A stretch of DNA of 64,000 nt, from positions 15,299,198 through 15,363,197 of the forward strand of contig CM022670.1 of assembly GCA_012295275.1 (NCBI GenBank), in the 5' to 3' direction. The translations under genes were made by a program, and so were the position numbers. The notes below the pieces were generated by a model. The model worked only from the letters and a program-made list of their open reading frames with translations. It searched no databases and had not been told where the DNA came from. This stretch comes from Chrysomallon squamiferum. Taxonomy: Eukaryota > Mollusca > Gastropoda > Neomphalida > Peltospiridae. Below are positions 25,761 through 37,368 of the stretch, piece after piece; within the stretch, counting starts at the first letter, position 1; every line of letters begins with the position of its first letter.

Positions 25761-26007
25761 CTTGTTTGTCTTTTTAAATATATATTTGATTATTATTCAC
25801 ACACTGACAGTTTCAGTCAACAACTTCAGTTAGTTTAAAGTTTAGATAGGCAGTTTCAGAAAATTAACTAAGTAAGAGAAATTTGGAGAGAAAAAAAAAT
25901 GGCAAAATGAAAGAAAAAATTAAGAATAGCTGAAATCGTAAATATCTGTTGACATTTTTGTTGTTGTTGTTCTTCTTCTTCTTGTTTTTGTTGTTGTTGT
26001 TGTTGTT

Positions 26008-26038
<31 letters not shown>

Positions 26039-27700
26039 TTATTATTATTATTATTATTATTGATTCTAAAGAAGAAAAACAATGTCCAACTAATAAAATT
26101 TGATTTTTACATTTATTAAAGAATAAAGTTAAAAGGTTATACTTATTAGCATTCATTCTCGTCATTTCTGCTAAGGAAAAAATTTGTTTATTGCAATAAC
26201 GCATATTATCATTATTGTTGTTGTTGTTGTTGTTTTTGTATTTTAGGTTTGGTGTGTGGGTATTATTTTTAATTTTTTTTTTTTTCTTTCCAATCTGTTT
26301 AATACATATTGCCACAAAATTAATATAAAGTAATGAAAAAGTGTTTGAAGAACTTTAAAACATACATTTATACCCACAAGTCCCTGTTTTTGTCGTATTT
26401 GATGACGATACGCTTCAAGATGAAAGGAATAAATAAATAACAGACACCGCAATTTATTTCTCCATTACTATGCGTATTTCCATATTTATAACTACTGGAA
26501 TCAGTTACATTATGAATGAGACATTATTAAACAGACTTGAACATATGCACAGTCAGTCATATCAAAAAAGATATCAGAGACAAAAAGAAAAGAAAAGAAC
26601 AAACTGAAAACAGAAAAAGAAATAAAGAAAAAAAGAAAAAGAAGAAGAAAAACAAACGAGGAAACAAAACAAACAAACAAATACAAATATAGTTTAGGAT
26701 TAAAATGTAAGATTAAGTACGTGTATGACAAATAACAGAAATATGAGAAGCCAACACTAATGTTAATGTTCTTGATATCTCTTCACAGAAACATTACAGT
26801 TTATTATCCTTTTTTTATTTTTTTAAATGATTATTTATTAACCTTTGAGATATTAAAACAAATATAACACGCGAATGATGATAATTTTATTATCAGATTT
26901 AAGGAGGAATGACACTAGTTTGATCACATAAAACAAGATGTCAGACAGTTTGATTTGACTGAATTTTTATCGCTTGATTAACAATATTAAAAATTAACAC
27001 TGGAATAAAGATAATTTACTATGGGTTTTTTCTGATTAAAGGTAGAATTGTATTAGAAATTTACTCCTGTTTATATTTTCTGTTTACCCTACTTTGATCG
27101 CAGTAAAACAATTTGTTTAATTTGAATGAATTTGTATCACCTATTTAACAAAATATTCTTCTTCTAGTACATTCATTTTTGATACGTTAATAGTGGTGAT
27201 CATAATAGTGCTAGTAGTAGTTGTAACAACAATGACAGAGCTACAGGAAGTATATTTCTACCAGCAGAAGTAATTGTAGTACTATTAGAAGTAGCGGTGG
27301 CAGTAGTATTGGTAATAGTAATAAATGTAGAAGAAGTGGTAGTAGTAGTTGTAGTAGTGGTTGTTTTTGTAAAAGTAATAGTATTGATCGTATTGGTAGC
27401 ACTAATATTTGTGATGAATATCAAACTGCTGTACATTCTTTAAACGTGTTGAATAACGTTTGGTTTTAATTAACAGAAGTAGAGCACTAGGAACAACATG
27501 AATTATTTTAAGTCAAAATAGTTCGTGATTAATTCATTCATGTTAGTATAATGCTCTAATATCCTTTTGATAATCATAAAAAGTTTATAAAATAAAGTAA
27601 AATAAATAAGCAAATAAAAATAGTATTCAGAAAATAACGAAAGAAAGAAAAAAGAAAGAATTCAAATAAATAAATATTTAGAATGAAAAAACGAAAGAAG

Positions 27701-27766
<66 letters not shown>

Positions 27767-27840
27767 TAATAAAAAACAGTTATAAAATATTTTATCTTCT
27801 TGAAAAAATATAGCTATTTCTATTGTAGTCTCTGTTTCTA

Positions 27841-27906
<66 letters not shown>

Positions 27907-28263
27907 TATTTATAATTTATTTATTTATTTTATTTATTTATTTTTATTTTTAAATAATAAACATGAAAGCGAATGAATATAACTTTACCATATCATCTAG
28001 AATTATGACAGTTGGTAATAAAAACTTATGGTGCTGAGTTCAGTCTTTATCATTAGTAAAGTGTAGTTTAAATAACTTTGGCTAATTTCAGTACAAATCA
28101 GTAACTTGTTTTTGTTATATCAAGGAAAAGTATGCTTTTGTATGTCAGTTTATTAAGCCAGTAGTACAAGCTAAAAATTAAAAAGAAAAAAGAAAGAAAA
28201 GAAAAGAAACTAAAATAAAAAAAAAATAATAATAATATAAATAAATTAAAAATAGCCATCATT
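25761..28263. repeat. Spacer before A8
   Basis: Second copy of the A5-type downstream flank. Compound GTT/CTT/ATT tract 25960-26062, period-3 tract 27190-27425, (AAT)n 27706-27773, (ATT)n 27842-27905. No gene seen. Confidence 0.7.
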
Positions 28264-28487
28264 TGTTCAAGGTGACTCTCTCTACTCTAGTTCGTAATAC
28301 AAAGTAAAAAAAATAAATCAGTATTTTGAGAATAAATAAGGTCACACATACTAATCATTCTTGTAATTTTGATTACAGATTCATCTTAAATACGGAAACA
28401 GTACTTTTGAAAGTAAAATATAGCGGACAAGATAAAATGTTTTCTGCAAGATTCTGGGTATAAAAAGAGGAGCTGGAAGAACGTACA
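28264..28487 (+). promoter_or_regulatory. A8 promoter
   Basis: A6-like promoter; TATA box TATAAAAA at 28459-28466. Confidence 0.8.
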
Positions 28488-28662
28488 GCATCCAGCATCA
28501 CTGACATTGTTTGAAAGTGTTCATCCTTCAGAGAAAATGTAAGTGTTTTATTTTATTTAACATAAAACTTTTACTTTAAAGTTCTGTTTTATTTAGTTAT
28601 CTTCACACCATCAATAAATATATGATTAATTTATAAATGTTACTTTATTTTCAGAGTTCAAA

Positions 28663-28839
28663 ATGATGAAATTTCTGCTTGTTCTCTTGTTGGTGTGTTT
28701 GGTGATTGCCTCTGTTTCAAGCACATTCCTTGGTTACGGTTATGGCGGTCTCTATGGCTACGGCTGGGGCTACCCATACCTTAACGGATATGGCGGATAC
28801 TGGTATGGAAAAAGGTAAGGGTTTGTTGTCTTCTTCTTC

Positions 28840-28894
<55 letters not shown>

Positions 28895-29187
28895 ATAATA
28901 GCAGTAGTAGTTATTGTTGCTGCTGTAGTGGTAACGGTGGTGTAGTAATAGTGGCAGGAGTAGAGGTACTAGTCCTAGAAGTGGTTGTTGTTGTTGTAAT
29001 ACAATTAGCAGTGTTAGTTATAATACAATCATATTTTTTTATACTGTGAAATATTTCATTTGCACTATAAAATATTGCTAGTGTTAAATTATTTCTACTG
29101 TATACTTCTGCGCTAAGCAATGTGACTGTCTCTATACAATGATTCTGGTTCACTGCATCGTTTTCTCTTTTTTTTTTTAACAGGTGA
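28663..29187 (+). CDS. A8: secreted Gly/Tyr-rich peptide precursor, 51 aa
   Basis: Phe8 to Leu within the signal peptide, Thr21, Trp47. Exon 1 about 28487-28538 (ends AAAAT|GTAAGT), exon 2 28655-28814, exon 3 from 29184, TGA 29185-29187, AATAAA 29255-29260. Introns 116 and 369 bases; intron 2 opens with GTAAGG, then a (TTA)n run at about 28842-28890. Last of the closely related block; the next copy is diverged and 4.9 kb away. Confidence 0.85.
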
Positions 29188-29925
29188 AATGTTGCTGTGA
29201 AAATTAAACACAGGATTTCAAAAGACGGATCCGTTTGTGTCATGTTAAATATAGAATAAAGTTTTCCAGCAAACTTCTCTTGTTTGTCTTTTTAAATATG
29301 TATTTGATTATTACTCAGACATTAACAGTTTTAGTCAAAAACGTCGGATGGTTTAAAGTTTAGAAACGAATTTTGGAATTTATGTAAGAGAAATTTCGAG
29401 AGAACAAGGAATTTGTAATCAAAGAAAAACAAACAAACAAACAAACAAATAATAAAAAATACCAAAAATCCAAGTCTTTCATCTCAGCGATGTTGTTAGA
29501 CTTCAAACGGTAACCGCAGACATAAACGAATTTTATAAAATTATGAGAGAAATTTCAAGAGGAAAAGAAATTCGCAATTAAAGATCTGAAGAATAGTTTC
29601 AAAGTATGTGTCAGCATAGACATCCTTTTATTTAGTTGTTTTACGCAGTGATACTTACATGACTTTTATGGTTGAGCAGAGTGTTAAATTTTGTTTATAT
29701 TTGTACTGGCAATGTTATCAAAACAAAACCACACGAAGAATCTATTTATATCCTGTGCTGTTTTACATGACTTGATTAAAAAAACTTAATATTTAAAAAC
29801 CATCACATTACTGTTTAAATTAAACATTCTTTCTGGCTCTTAGTTATGTGATTTCTGATAATAAAATATTTTCACTGAATTCTTCATGGCTTAAATCAGA
29901 CGCATGACTAGTGTTTGTGAAGTGT

Positions 29926-29973
<48 letters not shown>

Positions 29974-30612
29974 ACTTCTGTTTTCTGTAATACGAAGTCT
30001 GAAGAAACTGAAATTATGTAATGTTATTATTTTTACTCTCTGTTGTAGTTTTAACTTTATTCTGTTGTTTAATTTCCAAAATTCACCTTGCAACACACCT
30101 TTGTGTCAATATTTTATTTAAAGTCAGTTTCCTGAAGTCAAGGTTTGTACGTGTTTACTGAAGTCAATAAGTAATCAGCCATATTCGAGTCATATCCAGT
30201 AAACAAGCAGTTAAAACAAGCAAATTGTTGGATATATAATCATTATATATTAATTTATATTGACAAATGAAAAACTAAAAAATAATAAAATAACACTAGT
30301 TTGATCCACTTGAGATGTATTTTGAAATGTTAAAAGTAGAAATAGAGAAAGTGAGAGACAGACTGACAGAGAGAATTAGAAATCTGACTTTATTATCAAG
30401 TATAACACTATTTTAAACGTAATTAAGGAATCACATATTAATTTTTATAAAATGAAAAAGAAATATTCAAAGTTAAAGGATTTTTATTAAAACAGAAATC
30501 ATTTACTACTGTAAATAGTTAATTAAACAAAGTTACATAAAACGAGTTTGGAAGTGTAAGTTAATGTAATAATTTGTTAACAGTTCTATACCAGCGTAAT
30601 CTCAATGAATTG

Positions 30613-30801
30613 TTATTTCACAGTTAGATCAGAACCAAATAAAATAAAATAAAATAAAATAAAATAAAACATTAACATTTATTTCACAGTTAAATCAGAA
30701 CCAAATAAAATAAAATAAAATAAAACATTAACATTTATTTCACAGTTAGATCAAAACCAAATAAAATAAAATAAAATAAAATAAAATAAAAGATTAACAT
30801 T
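30613..30801. repeat. Minisatellite, three units
   Basis: Three units of TTATTTCACAGTTAGATC followed by AGAACCAAATAAAAT-type sequence and AACATTAACA. Units differ in length by the number of internal AAAAT repeats. Confidence 0.8.
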
Positions 30802-31360
30802 TAGGGAACTGGGATAATATATTGCTCACGAAATAAAAGAGATATATGGATTTTGAATATGTGAATCAGAGGACATCTTAGAACATTCTCAAATGTAAGT
30901 AGTATGTTCTGAATTAGTCATTCTGTATTCTGTGTTCCGCTTGCTAAATATTTCCGTCATTTATACTTCACGAGGAAACCTTTTATTCTCAGCAAACGAT
31001 TCTCCTATATAACAGGTTCTGCTATCTAATTCCGCAAACGAAATCTCTTTACAGAGAAGTTTGTACTCTAAAAACTTTCATACAAAAATGTCAGACATTT
31101 CGTATTTATCGTCAACTTGACCTTTTCCGTATTTAACCTATATCTGTTACTGTGACATTCAGATACAGTTATCAAAGGTCATTTCGGAATAATGACATAA
31201 CAGTAAAAGGGAAGGTTACAAAATGTCACAGAAATGATTACTTATATCATCATCATCATTGTCATCATCATTAGACGATGTTGTTTTTTTGTCATTTTTT
31301 GTCATTTCTTTCTCTTTTTACTCATATTTTTTCACATTTCTGCCATATATTTATTGCGCT

Positions 31361-31405
31361 TACTACTACTACTATTAGTACTACTACCACTACTAGTAGT
31401 AGTAA

Positions 31406-31462
<57 letters not shown>
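31361..31462. repeat. TAC/GTA imperfect palindrome
   Basis: TAC-rich arm (31361-31400) followed by a GTA-rich arm (31400-31462), able to fold back on itself. Confidence 0.8.
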
Positions 31463-31464
<2 letters not shown>

Positions 31465-32679
31465 ATAACATTAATAGGTCTACGCTTACAGACTGATTAC
31501 TACAGCTACTGCTGTTCAGCTAATAACCACTACTACTATTACTACAACAATTCTATAAGGACAACAAAATTTAAAAAAAATATTATTTTAGTAATATTAG
31601 TTTAGATACATTATTGTCTGTACGTATGCAGTACTATTTAATATTTAGACCAGAATATAAATAAAAATAATAATAAGAAGAAGAAGAGTAATGATGATGA
31701 TAATAACGGTGATGATGATGATAAAACAACAGCAACAACAAACAACAACAACAGTAATAATAACAATAATAACAACAACAATAACAATAAAATAGTAGTA
31801 AGTGCTGCGCCGTAAATCTAAAAGTTTGTTATTGTTGATGATGATTACGATAATAATAATAACGATGACAGCAACAATAACAACAACAACAACAATAATG
31901 GTAATAATAATAATAACAATAACAATAAAAGGGTGTGGTAGTAGTCAGTGCGGTGTCTTTTAATCTGAAAGTATGTTACTGGTGTAGAACAGGAAAGACA
32001 GACAAAAAAGAAAAAAAAAAAAAAAAAAAAAAAAAAATAGGTGAACGACTTTATTTACAAGTGAAATCACAGCGAAAAACGATTAATAATATACTGCTGT
32101 ACATAAGTTTCTGACAAGTTTGACCTTGGGTTGACATCATGCATGCATGGAAAGGTTAAACAAAAACAAGAAAGAAAAAAAGACGTTGAAGCAGCAACAG
32201 GCATTTTTGTAAAGTTTAATAATGAAACTTACTGACTATAGGTCTGTTTTTCTTTTAAAATTAAAACCAGACAAATAAACAAAAACAAACAAGAAAAAGA
32301 AAAAAGGAAGCAGACTTTGTTGTGTACAATAGCCATTTTTATTTTAAAGTTTAAGAATGAAAATTCTCCTGTGTAACATATTCTTTGTTTGTTTGTTAAG
32401 ATGTATATTTATTTTCATATTCAAGTATCTACAGCTACACTGGCTAGATAAGCTCATGAATGATAAACAATACGTATATTGTAATATTATTACGTGTTGT
32501 GGGATACCAGCTTTCAAACAGCTGTCGTGGAAATTAGACTTTCAAAAACAGTGTTGTTTCATTGCAGTAAATATTATGTGTTTATGCTCGTGTGTACGTG
32601 TTGTGAATTTTAAAATGACGAATGATGTTAGTTTCACCAGAGTTAAAAATAAAATTCATGCTATTTTAATTGTACATTA

Positions 32680-32785
32680 ATCTTAAATGACGAAACGATG
32701 ACTCAAACGGGAAATTTTCAAGGAATGATTAAATAGTTTCCTTCAGATTATTAATATAAAAGGAACGTCTTGAAACTATTCCTCA
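32680..32785 (+). promoter_or_regulatory. A9 promoter
   Basis: Diverged, but keeps ATCTTAAATGACGAAAC (compare ATCTTAAATACGGAAAC in A5-A8) about 74 bases upstream of the TATA box TATAAAA at 32755-32761, the same spacing as in A5. Confidence 0.7.
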
Positions 32786-33093
32786 TCGCAGTCTTGTTTC
32801 AAAGTCTTCACCCTTGTGGGCAAATCGTAAGTATTTCACTTGATTTTGTTGCTAGCACGAACTGTTAGCTGTATAATAAATATATAAAGAGATTGTTTTC
32901 GTTTGTTGAGAAAACGTTTGTTTACGTCTTTTTAGATATTGTTTTTAATAACTCGTCAGTCAACCAGTGTTTTGTTTTCAAGTTAAGCAGTAATGTATTT
33001 AGCAGATTAGAAGAGATTTACATAATTTTATTATAATTTATTCATACTTTTTTGTTGTTCTTCTTGTTTACTTGTGAACAGATTTTGAGTGTC

Positions 33094-33142
<49 letters not shown>

Positions 33143-33542
33143 ATTTTCCAAAACATTCTATAAATGTGTATTGCAATATAATTGTGCGTCACATTTTTCT
33201 TCTGTTTGTTTTTTTTGTTTTTATCTTGTTTTTATTTTTTGTTGCTACTGTTGTTGTTTTTCCTTTTTATTTATTTATTTCGTTTTCCTTTCTTTCTTTT
33301 TTTTTTTTTTTTATTATATTAAAATAAACCAGGTCAGTTTTGAACATAAGATCTATTTTATATTAATTTCTACAATAACTTAATCAAATTAAATTACGTA
33401 CAATTGTTATTATCAGCTTTGCTATATTTCTGTGTAAAAATAACTTCTGAACCGAACAAGGAACGAGTACTCGTATAGTTTACACATAATTAATTTTTAT
33501 TTATTTATAATTTAAAACTTGTCACGTTTTCAGAGTTCAAAA

Positions 33543-33698
33543 ATGATGAACTTCATACTCGTCTTGTTGTTGATCTGCCTGGTGATTGCCTCTGTTTCAA
33601 GTCACATTATTGGTTACGGATATTACCCTGGTTACTACGGCTGGGGATATCCCTTACTTGGCAACTATGGTTACGGATATGGCGGATACTGGTTTTGA
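33543..33698 (+). CDS. A9: diverged Family A secreted Gly/Tyr peptide, 51 aa
   Basis: Signal peptide of 20 residues (MMNFILV start, IASVSS end), then 31 residues rich in Tyr and Gly with His21 and a GGYWF end. It has no Gly-Lys-Arg: the frame stops at TGA 33696-33698, at the codon that is Gly (GGA) in A1-A8. Exon 1 about 32785-32826 (CTTCACCCTTGTGGG, homologous to CTTCAGGG of the others), exon 2 33534-33702 with donor GTAAGC four bases after the stop, exon 3 from about 34049 with AATAAA at 34128-34133. Introns 707 and 346 bases. The intact frame with many substitutions suggests it is old and under constraint. It is convergent with B1. Confidence 0.85.
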   Translation: MMNFILVLLLICLVIASVSSHIIGYGYYPGYYGWGYPLLGNYGYGYGGYWF

Positions 33699-34149
33699 AA
33701 ATGTAAGCGATTATTAGTTTCCTTTGGATACACACACCCTTTTTTTTCCTATTTCGATAAAAAGAACACATTCATGGAAGTTAATATTAAATTAAGACTG
33801 AAATTAATATAAATTAATTGCAAAATTTACCCCCCCAAAAAAAAAAAAAAGATTAAAAGAATCATTAAATACCGTTGTTTTTATTTTTGTTGTTCTTGTT
33901 ATTTTTTTATTATTATTATTATTATTATTTTTTTTTTCTGTTTTTGATGATTTCATATATATTTATTTTAATATTAATTTTTGGGTCGTTTTTAGAGTTT
34001 CATTTACAATATCATTTTAAAGTTATGTTATAAATTTCTTTTGACCAGGCGATCATCAAAGCTGTAAGCCATAGCACTGGTGAAGAAAGTCGCCTCCGAC
34101 AAATGTAACAGCTCAGATACAGTTGCAAATAAAATAAGAAAGCACCATT

Positions 34150-34860
34150 TAGTTAATTTTTACTTTTATTTTTATTTTGTTTTTAAATTTTGTTGGGGGG
34201 AGTGGGTAAATATATAGCCAGTGACACAATTAAGATATGCCAAAAATCGCGCGCGCAAATGGGGGGCGTCAGATGTATTTTTATGTGTTTGTATAATGCG
34301 TTTATGTGTTGTACGTGTGTTGGTGTACAGTGTATGTTTATATTTTTGTTTATGTGCATATATTTATTTCTGTGTGTATGTGCGCGCGTGTATATGTGCA
34401 TGTGTGTGTTGTGTGCATGTGTGTGTGTATGTGTGTGTGTTTATGTGTTTGAGGATGTTGGTTTCTTCTTCTTTTTGAATGTATGTATTTTGTTTTTTGT
34501 GTATCTGTCTTTCCTTGTATTGGTTTGCGTGGGATTTTTGTGTCCATTTGTGTGTGTTAGGCTGCATATACATATCTGTATATATATAGATATATATATA
34601 TATATACATGTTCTCGTATGCGTCTGTTCAGTTTATTTGTGTTTGTATATGTCTATTAGTATATGCATGTATGCATGTGCATTATTGGTGCATCTGTTAG
34701 TGTGTACGTGTGACTACGGACACCACATTTGAATACGGCTTCATCGTTATAATTTATAGTTATTATAAAGAGTTCGGTGTTGTTTACACGAGTTCACTAT
34801 TAATATAAATTAAAATAAAATAATAAAATTATATCTTTTTTATACAGAACAAGACAAAGT
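34150..34860. repeat. Spacer A9-B1 with TG-rich tract
   Basis: Convergent interval. A GC-rich oddity at 34190-34270 (GGGGGGAGTGGG, GCGCGCGC, GGGGGGCG), then TG/TGTA repeats 34280-34735. The open frames here (up to 180 codons, rich in Cys/Val/Tyr) are dinucleotide-repeat translations. Confidence 0.7.
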
Positions 34861-35082
34861 GTAAATTTTAAAGAAGATTTATTTTACATGATACTTTGTA
34901 CAACAAATGCGGCGATTTTCTGGTTTTCAACGACATTATCTTCGGGACTGCTCAAAATCTGTGAAAAATAAAGTAAGGACAATAAATAAATAAATAAACA
35001 AGGAAATAAGGAAAGAAGGAAAGAAGGAAAGAAAGAAATAATTACATAAATAATAATAATAATAATAGTAGTAGTAGTAGTA

Positions 35083-35127
<45 letters not shown>

Positions 35128-35293
35128 TTAAAATTAATAATAATGAATAACGCTTCATTATTTAAAATATTGTGTTTGTAGTGTTAACATTCTCATACAT
35201 ATTAAAAAATAACAGTAGTAAATGAGCTGTAACAAAACAATAGGGACAACATCATCAGCAATTACAACAACAACAACAAATACTTACATTAAT

Positions 35294-35515
35294 TTAATAA
35301 TATCCATATCCGTATCCACCCATGTTTCCATAGAGACCGAGGTTTCCGATGTAGTCCATGTTTCTGTACATGCCCATGTTCATTCCCATTCCCAGTGGAT
35401 ATCCTCCAAAGCGACCGCCGTAGCGACTGCCGTAACGACTGCCGTAGGTGTAGCTGCTTGAAACTGTGGCAACAACCATACAGACCAGAAAAACGACAAC
35501 CAGGAGCTTCATCAT
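35294..35515 (-). CDS. B1: secreted Gly/Tyr/Met-rich peptide, 73 aa (L type)
   Basis: Residues 1-20 are a signal peptide close to Family A's (MMKLLVVVFLVC, ending ATVSS). Residues 21-53 carry SYTYG, a GSRYGSRYGG Arg segment, FGGYPLG and the Met-rich GMGMNMGMYRNM; the rest is YIGNLGLYGNM and a GGYGYGYY end. The mature part has 16 Gly, 12 Tyr, 6 Met, 4 Arg, 1 Asp and no Cys or Lys, so it is basic. Exon 1 about 36160-36209, exon 2 35288-35524, exon 3 ends at 34958 with AATAAA at 34878-34883 (minus strand). The stop is six bases before the intron 2 donor. No known family is recognised; a structural or adhesive secretion is inferred from composition. Confidence 0.85.
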   Translation of the reverse strand: MMKLLVVVFLVCMVVATVSSSYTYGSRYGSRYGGRFGGYPLGMGMNMGMYRNMDYIGNLGLYGNMGGYGYGYY

Positions 35516-36209
35516 TTTGTTGATCTGTGAAAACGTAAGTAAAAAACAAAATTAAATATAAAACATATTACTAATAACAGTTCTACGTTTAATAAAGTAA
35601 TTAACGATTGAATAATATAAACTGTGTATATTTTTTTTATAAAGTATTGCTGCATGTGCACCTGCTGTTATTAATTTTGACACTACAAGAACTACTACTG
35701 CTACTATTCCTACTAATATACTAGCTACTACTCATGCTACTACTACTACTACTACTCCTTTACTAGTACTACTACTCTGTTACTACAGCTCTTGCTACAG
35801 CAGCTACTACTACTACTACTAGTATTATTGTTGCTATTTTGTTCATCTTTGAGAAATAAGTAAAGAACAACTACATTATTAGGGCTGTCCTAGTTTAAGA
35901 ATTTCGTCCTATATGCAAAAGTAGTACAGTCCAGAATTTGATTTCATTTTGAGAATATAATTAAAGAATGGAAAATTCATTTAAAAATGTGAAATGAGAG
36001 TAACAGAATAACACGTAGGTATTTTAAATACTTGTAGTATAAGAATTTCGTCCTATATGCAAAAGTAGTACAGTCCAGAATGTTAGGATTCAAACATTTT
36101 GATAGCCTACTAAATTTTATTGTTAGAGAGAGAGAGAGATTAAAACAGTGTATACTTACCAGAACTTTTCTTCAAGATGTGAATTCTCAAAAGGTGAATG
36201 TGAATGACG

Positions 36210-36280
36210 CTGAAAATCTAGAAAAAACGTTATTTTATACAAAAATTGTCGGGTAAAAAGAAGGAAATGTCTGTCATTGG
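36210..36280 (-). promoter_or_regulatory. B1 promoter (L type)
   Basis: Minus strand: AATGACAGACATTTCCTT at 36261-36278, then TATA box TATAAAAT at 36232-36239. Exon 1 starts near 36209 and its donor is GTAAGTATAC. Confidence 0.8.
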
Positions 36281-36592
36281 TAAGTTCGTAGTTTGATTTC
36301 ACTACCAGTGCTTCCGTGTAGTTCTTAATTTGTGTACGTAACAGACTGATACAAAGATCAAATGTGACCTATTTTTGTCACACAAATATAACAAATGTTT
36401 CTAACGAAACCTACATCTTGACATGGCAGAAGATGTGAATAAAAGGTAGTGAATAGCGGAAGCATTTTTGATATCATATTTTAGTGTCATTGTCCTAACG
36501 TTAATCTTCTCACATGATATTTTTTACTTCGTTAATATTACACAGCATTCGCAGTAAATAATGGGCTTGAGTTTTAGAAAACTGGTACTGTT

Positions 36593-36597
<5 letters not shown>

Positions 36598-36679
<82 letters not shown>
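36598..36679. repeat. (GA)n in the B1/B2 interval
   Basis: One of five tracts at the same relative place in each pair interval (also 42301, 47407, 55268 inverted, 61239). Confidence 0.95.
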
Positions 36680-36681
<2 letters not shown>

Positions 36682-36853
36682 CCGAAATGCGTAATAACTG
36701 CACTATTTTACTCAGTTTAATAAAGCTGATTAATTTCTAGAGAAGAATTTTATAATATCGGAAAGAATTTTTTAATATTGTAATTGTTGTGATAATAATA
36801 AATATATGTATATATATATATTTAAATTTATATAATATACTTCTTATTTTATG

Positions 36854-36888
<35 letters not shown>

Positions 36889-37149
36889 CTTTTGTTCGCC
36901 GTTCACTGTTTTTTCTTCTTCTCTTTCTTCCATTATCGTGACAGCGGTAAAGAAAATATTACGTATATAAACAATAAAAGTTTCCACTACTGTACAAAGT
37001 GCACTGTTTCTTACTGTGATTAATGAGCTGACAGAAACATACAAAGATGTTGACAGAGAAGGAAGTTTATTTTTTGTTTCGTGGTTTGGCCATGTAATTT
37101 TTCAAAAACTCTGAATTATTATTACGTATGCTTGGTACTAACACGTCAA

Positions 37150-37368
37150 CAGTGGCGTGCAGAGGGCGGAACCGAAAGGGCGGTGGCCCCGGGCATCCAG
37201 TCAAAGAAATAAACTTAATAAATTTGGTTGATTTATATTTAAATCGAATCAATTGTTTATTTTTTATGTTCCATGTGTGTTTACATATTCAAAATTTCTT
37301 CCTCTCTTTGGGGAAAACAATCGGTGAGTTGGCCCCGGGCATCATCACCACACCTCTGCACGCCACAG
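37150..37368. mobile_element. hAT-type MITE, 219 bp
   Basis: Terminal inverted repeats CAGTGGCGTGCAGAGG (37150) and CCTCTGCACGCCACAG (ending 37368), one mismatch; GGCCCCGGGCAT lies near both ends. It is flanked by 8-base duplications CACGTCAA (37142-37149) and CACATCAA (37369-37376). The equivalent place in the B3/B4 interval (about 42827) has one CACATCAA and no insert. Too short to code for a transposase. Confidence 0.88.

Larger units (their letters stand above)
29281..32679. other. Spacer A8-A9, mostly unique AT-rich sequence
   Basis: The first 300 bases follow the Family A 3' flank, then the sequence is not shared with other units. It holds (GT)n 29922-29970, a three-copy minisatellite 30613-30801, a TAC/GTA palindromic tract 31361-31462, AAC/AAT/GAT tracts 31660-31935 and poly-A 32010-32037. 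A 107-codon frame at 32357-32680 resembles nothing I know. No supported gene. Confidence 0.6.

Noticed and set aside
32357-32680. 107-codon frame upstream of A9 (contains CGIPAFKQLSWKLDFQKQ)
   Set aside because: Single copy, Phe/Cys/Ile-rich, no signal, domain or splice support. It ends just before the A9 promoter. Kept only as an unsupported possibility.
34190-34732. 180-codon Cys/Val/Tyr-rich frame
   Set aside because: Translation of TG/TGTA repeats, open in several frames and on both strands.
36598-36679. Repeat arrays as CRISPR or satellite
   Set aside because: Dinucleotide and trinucleotide microsatellites without spacer structure; the genome is eukaryotic.
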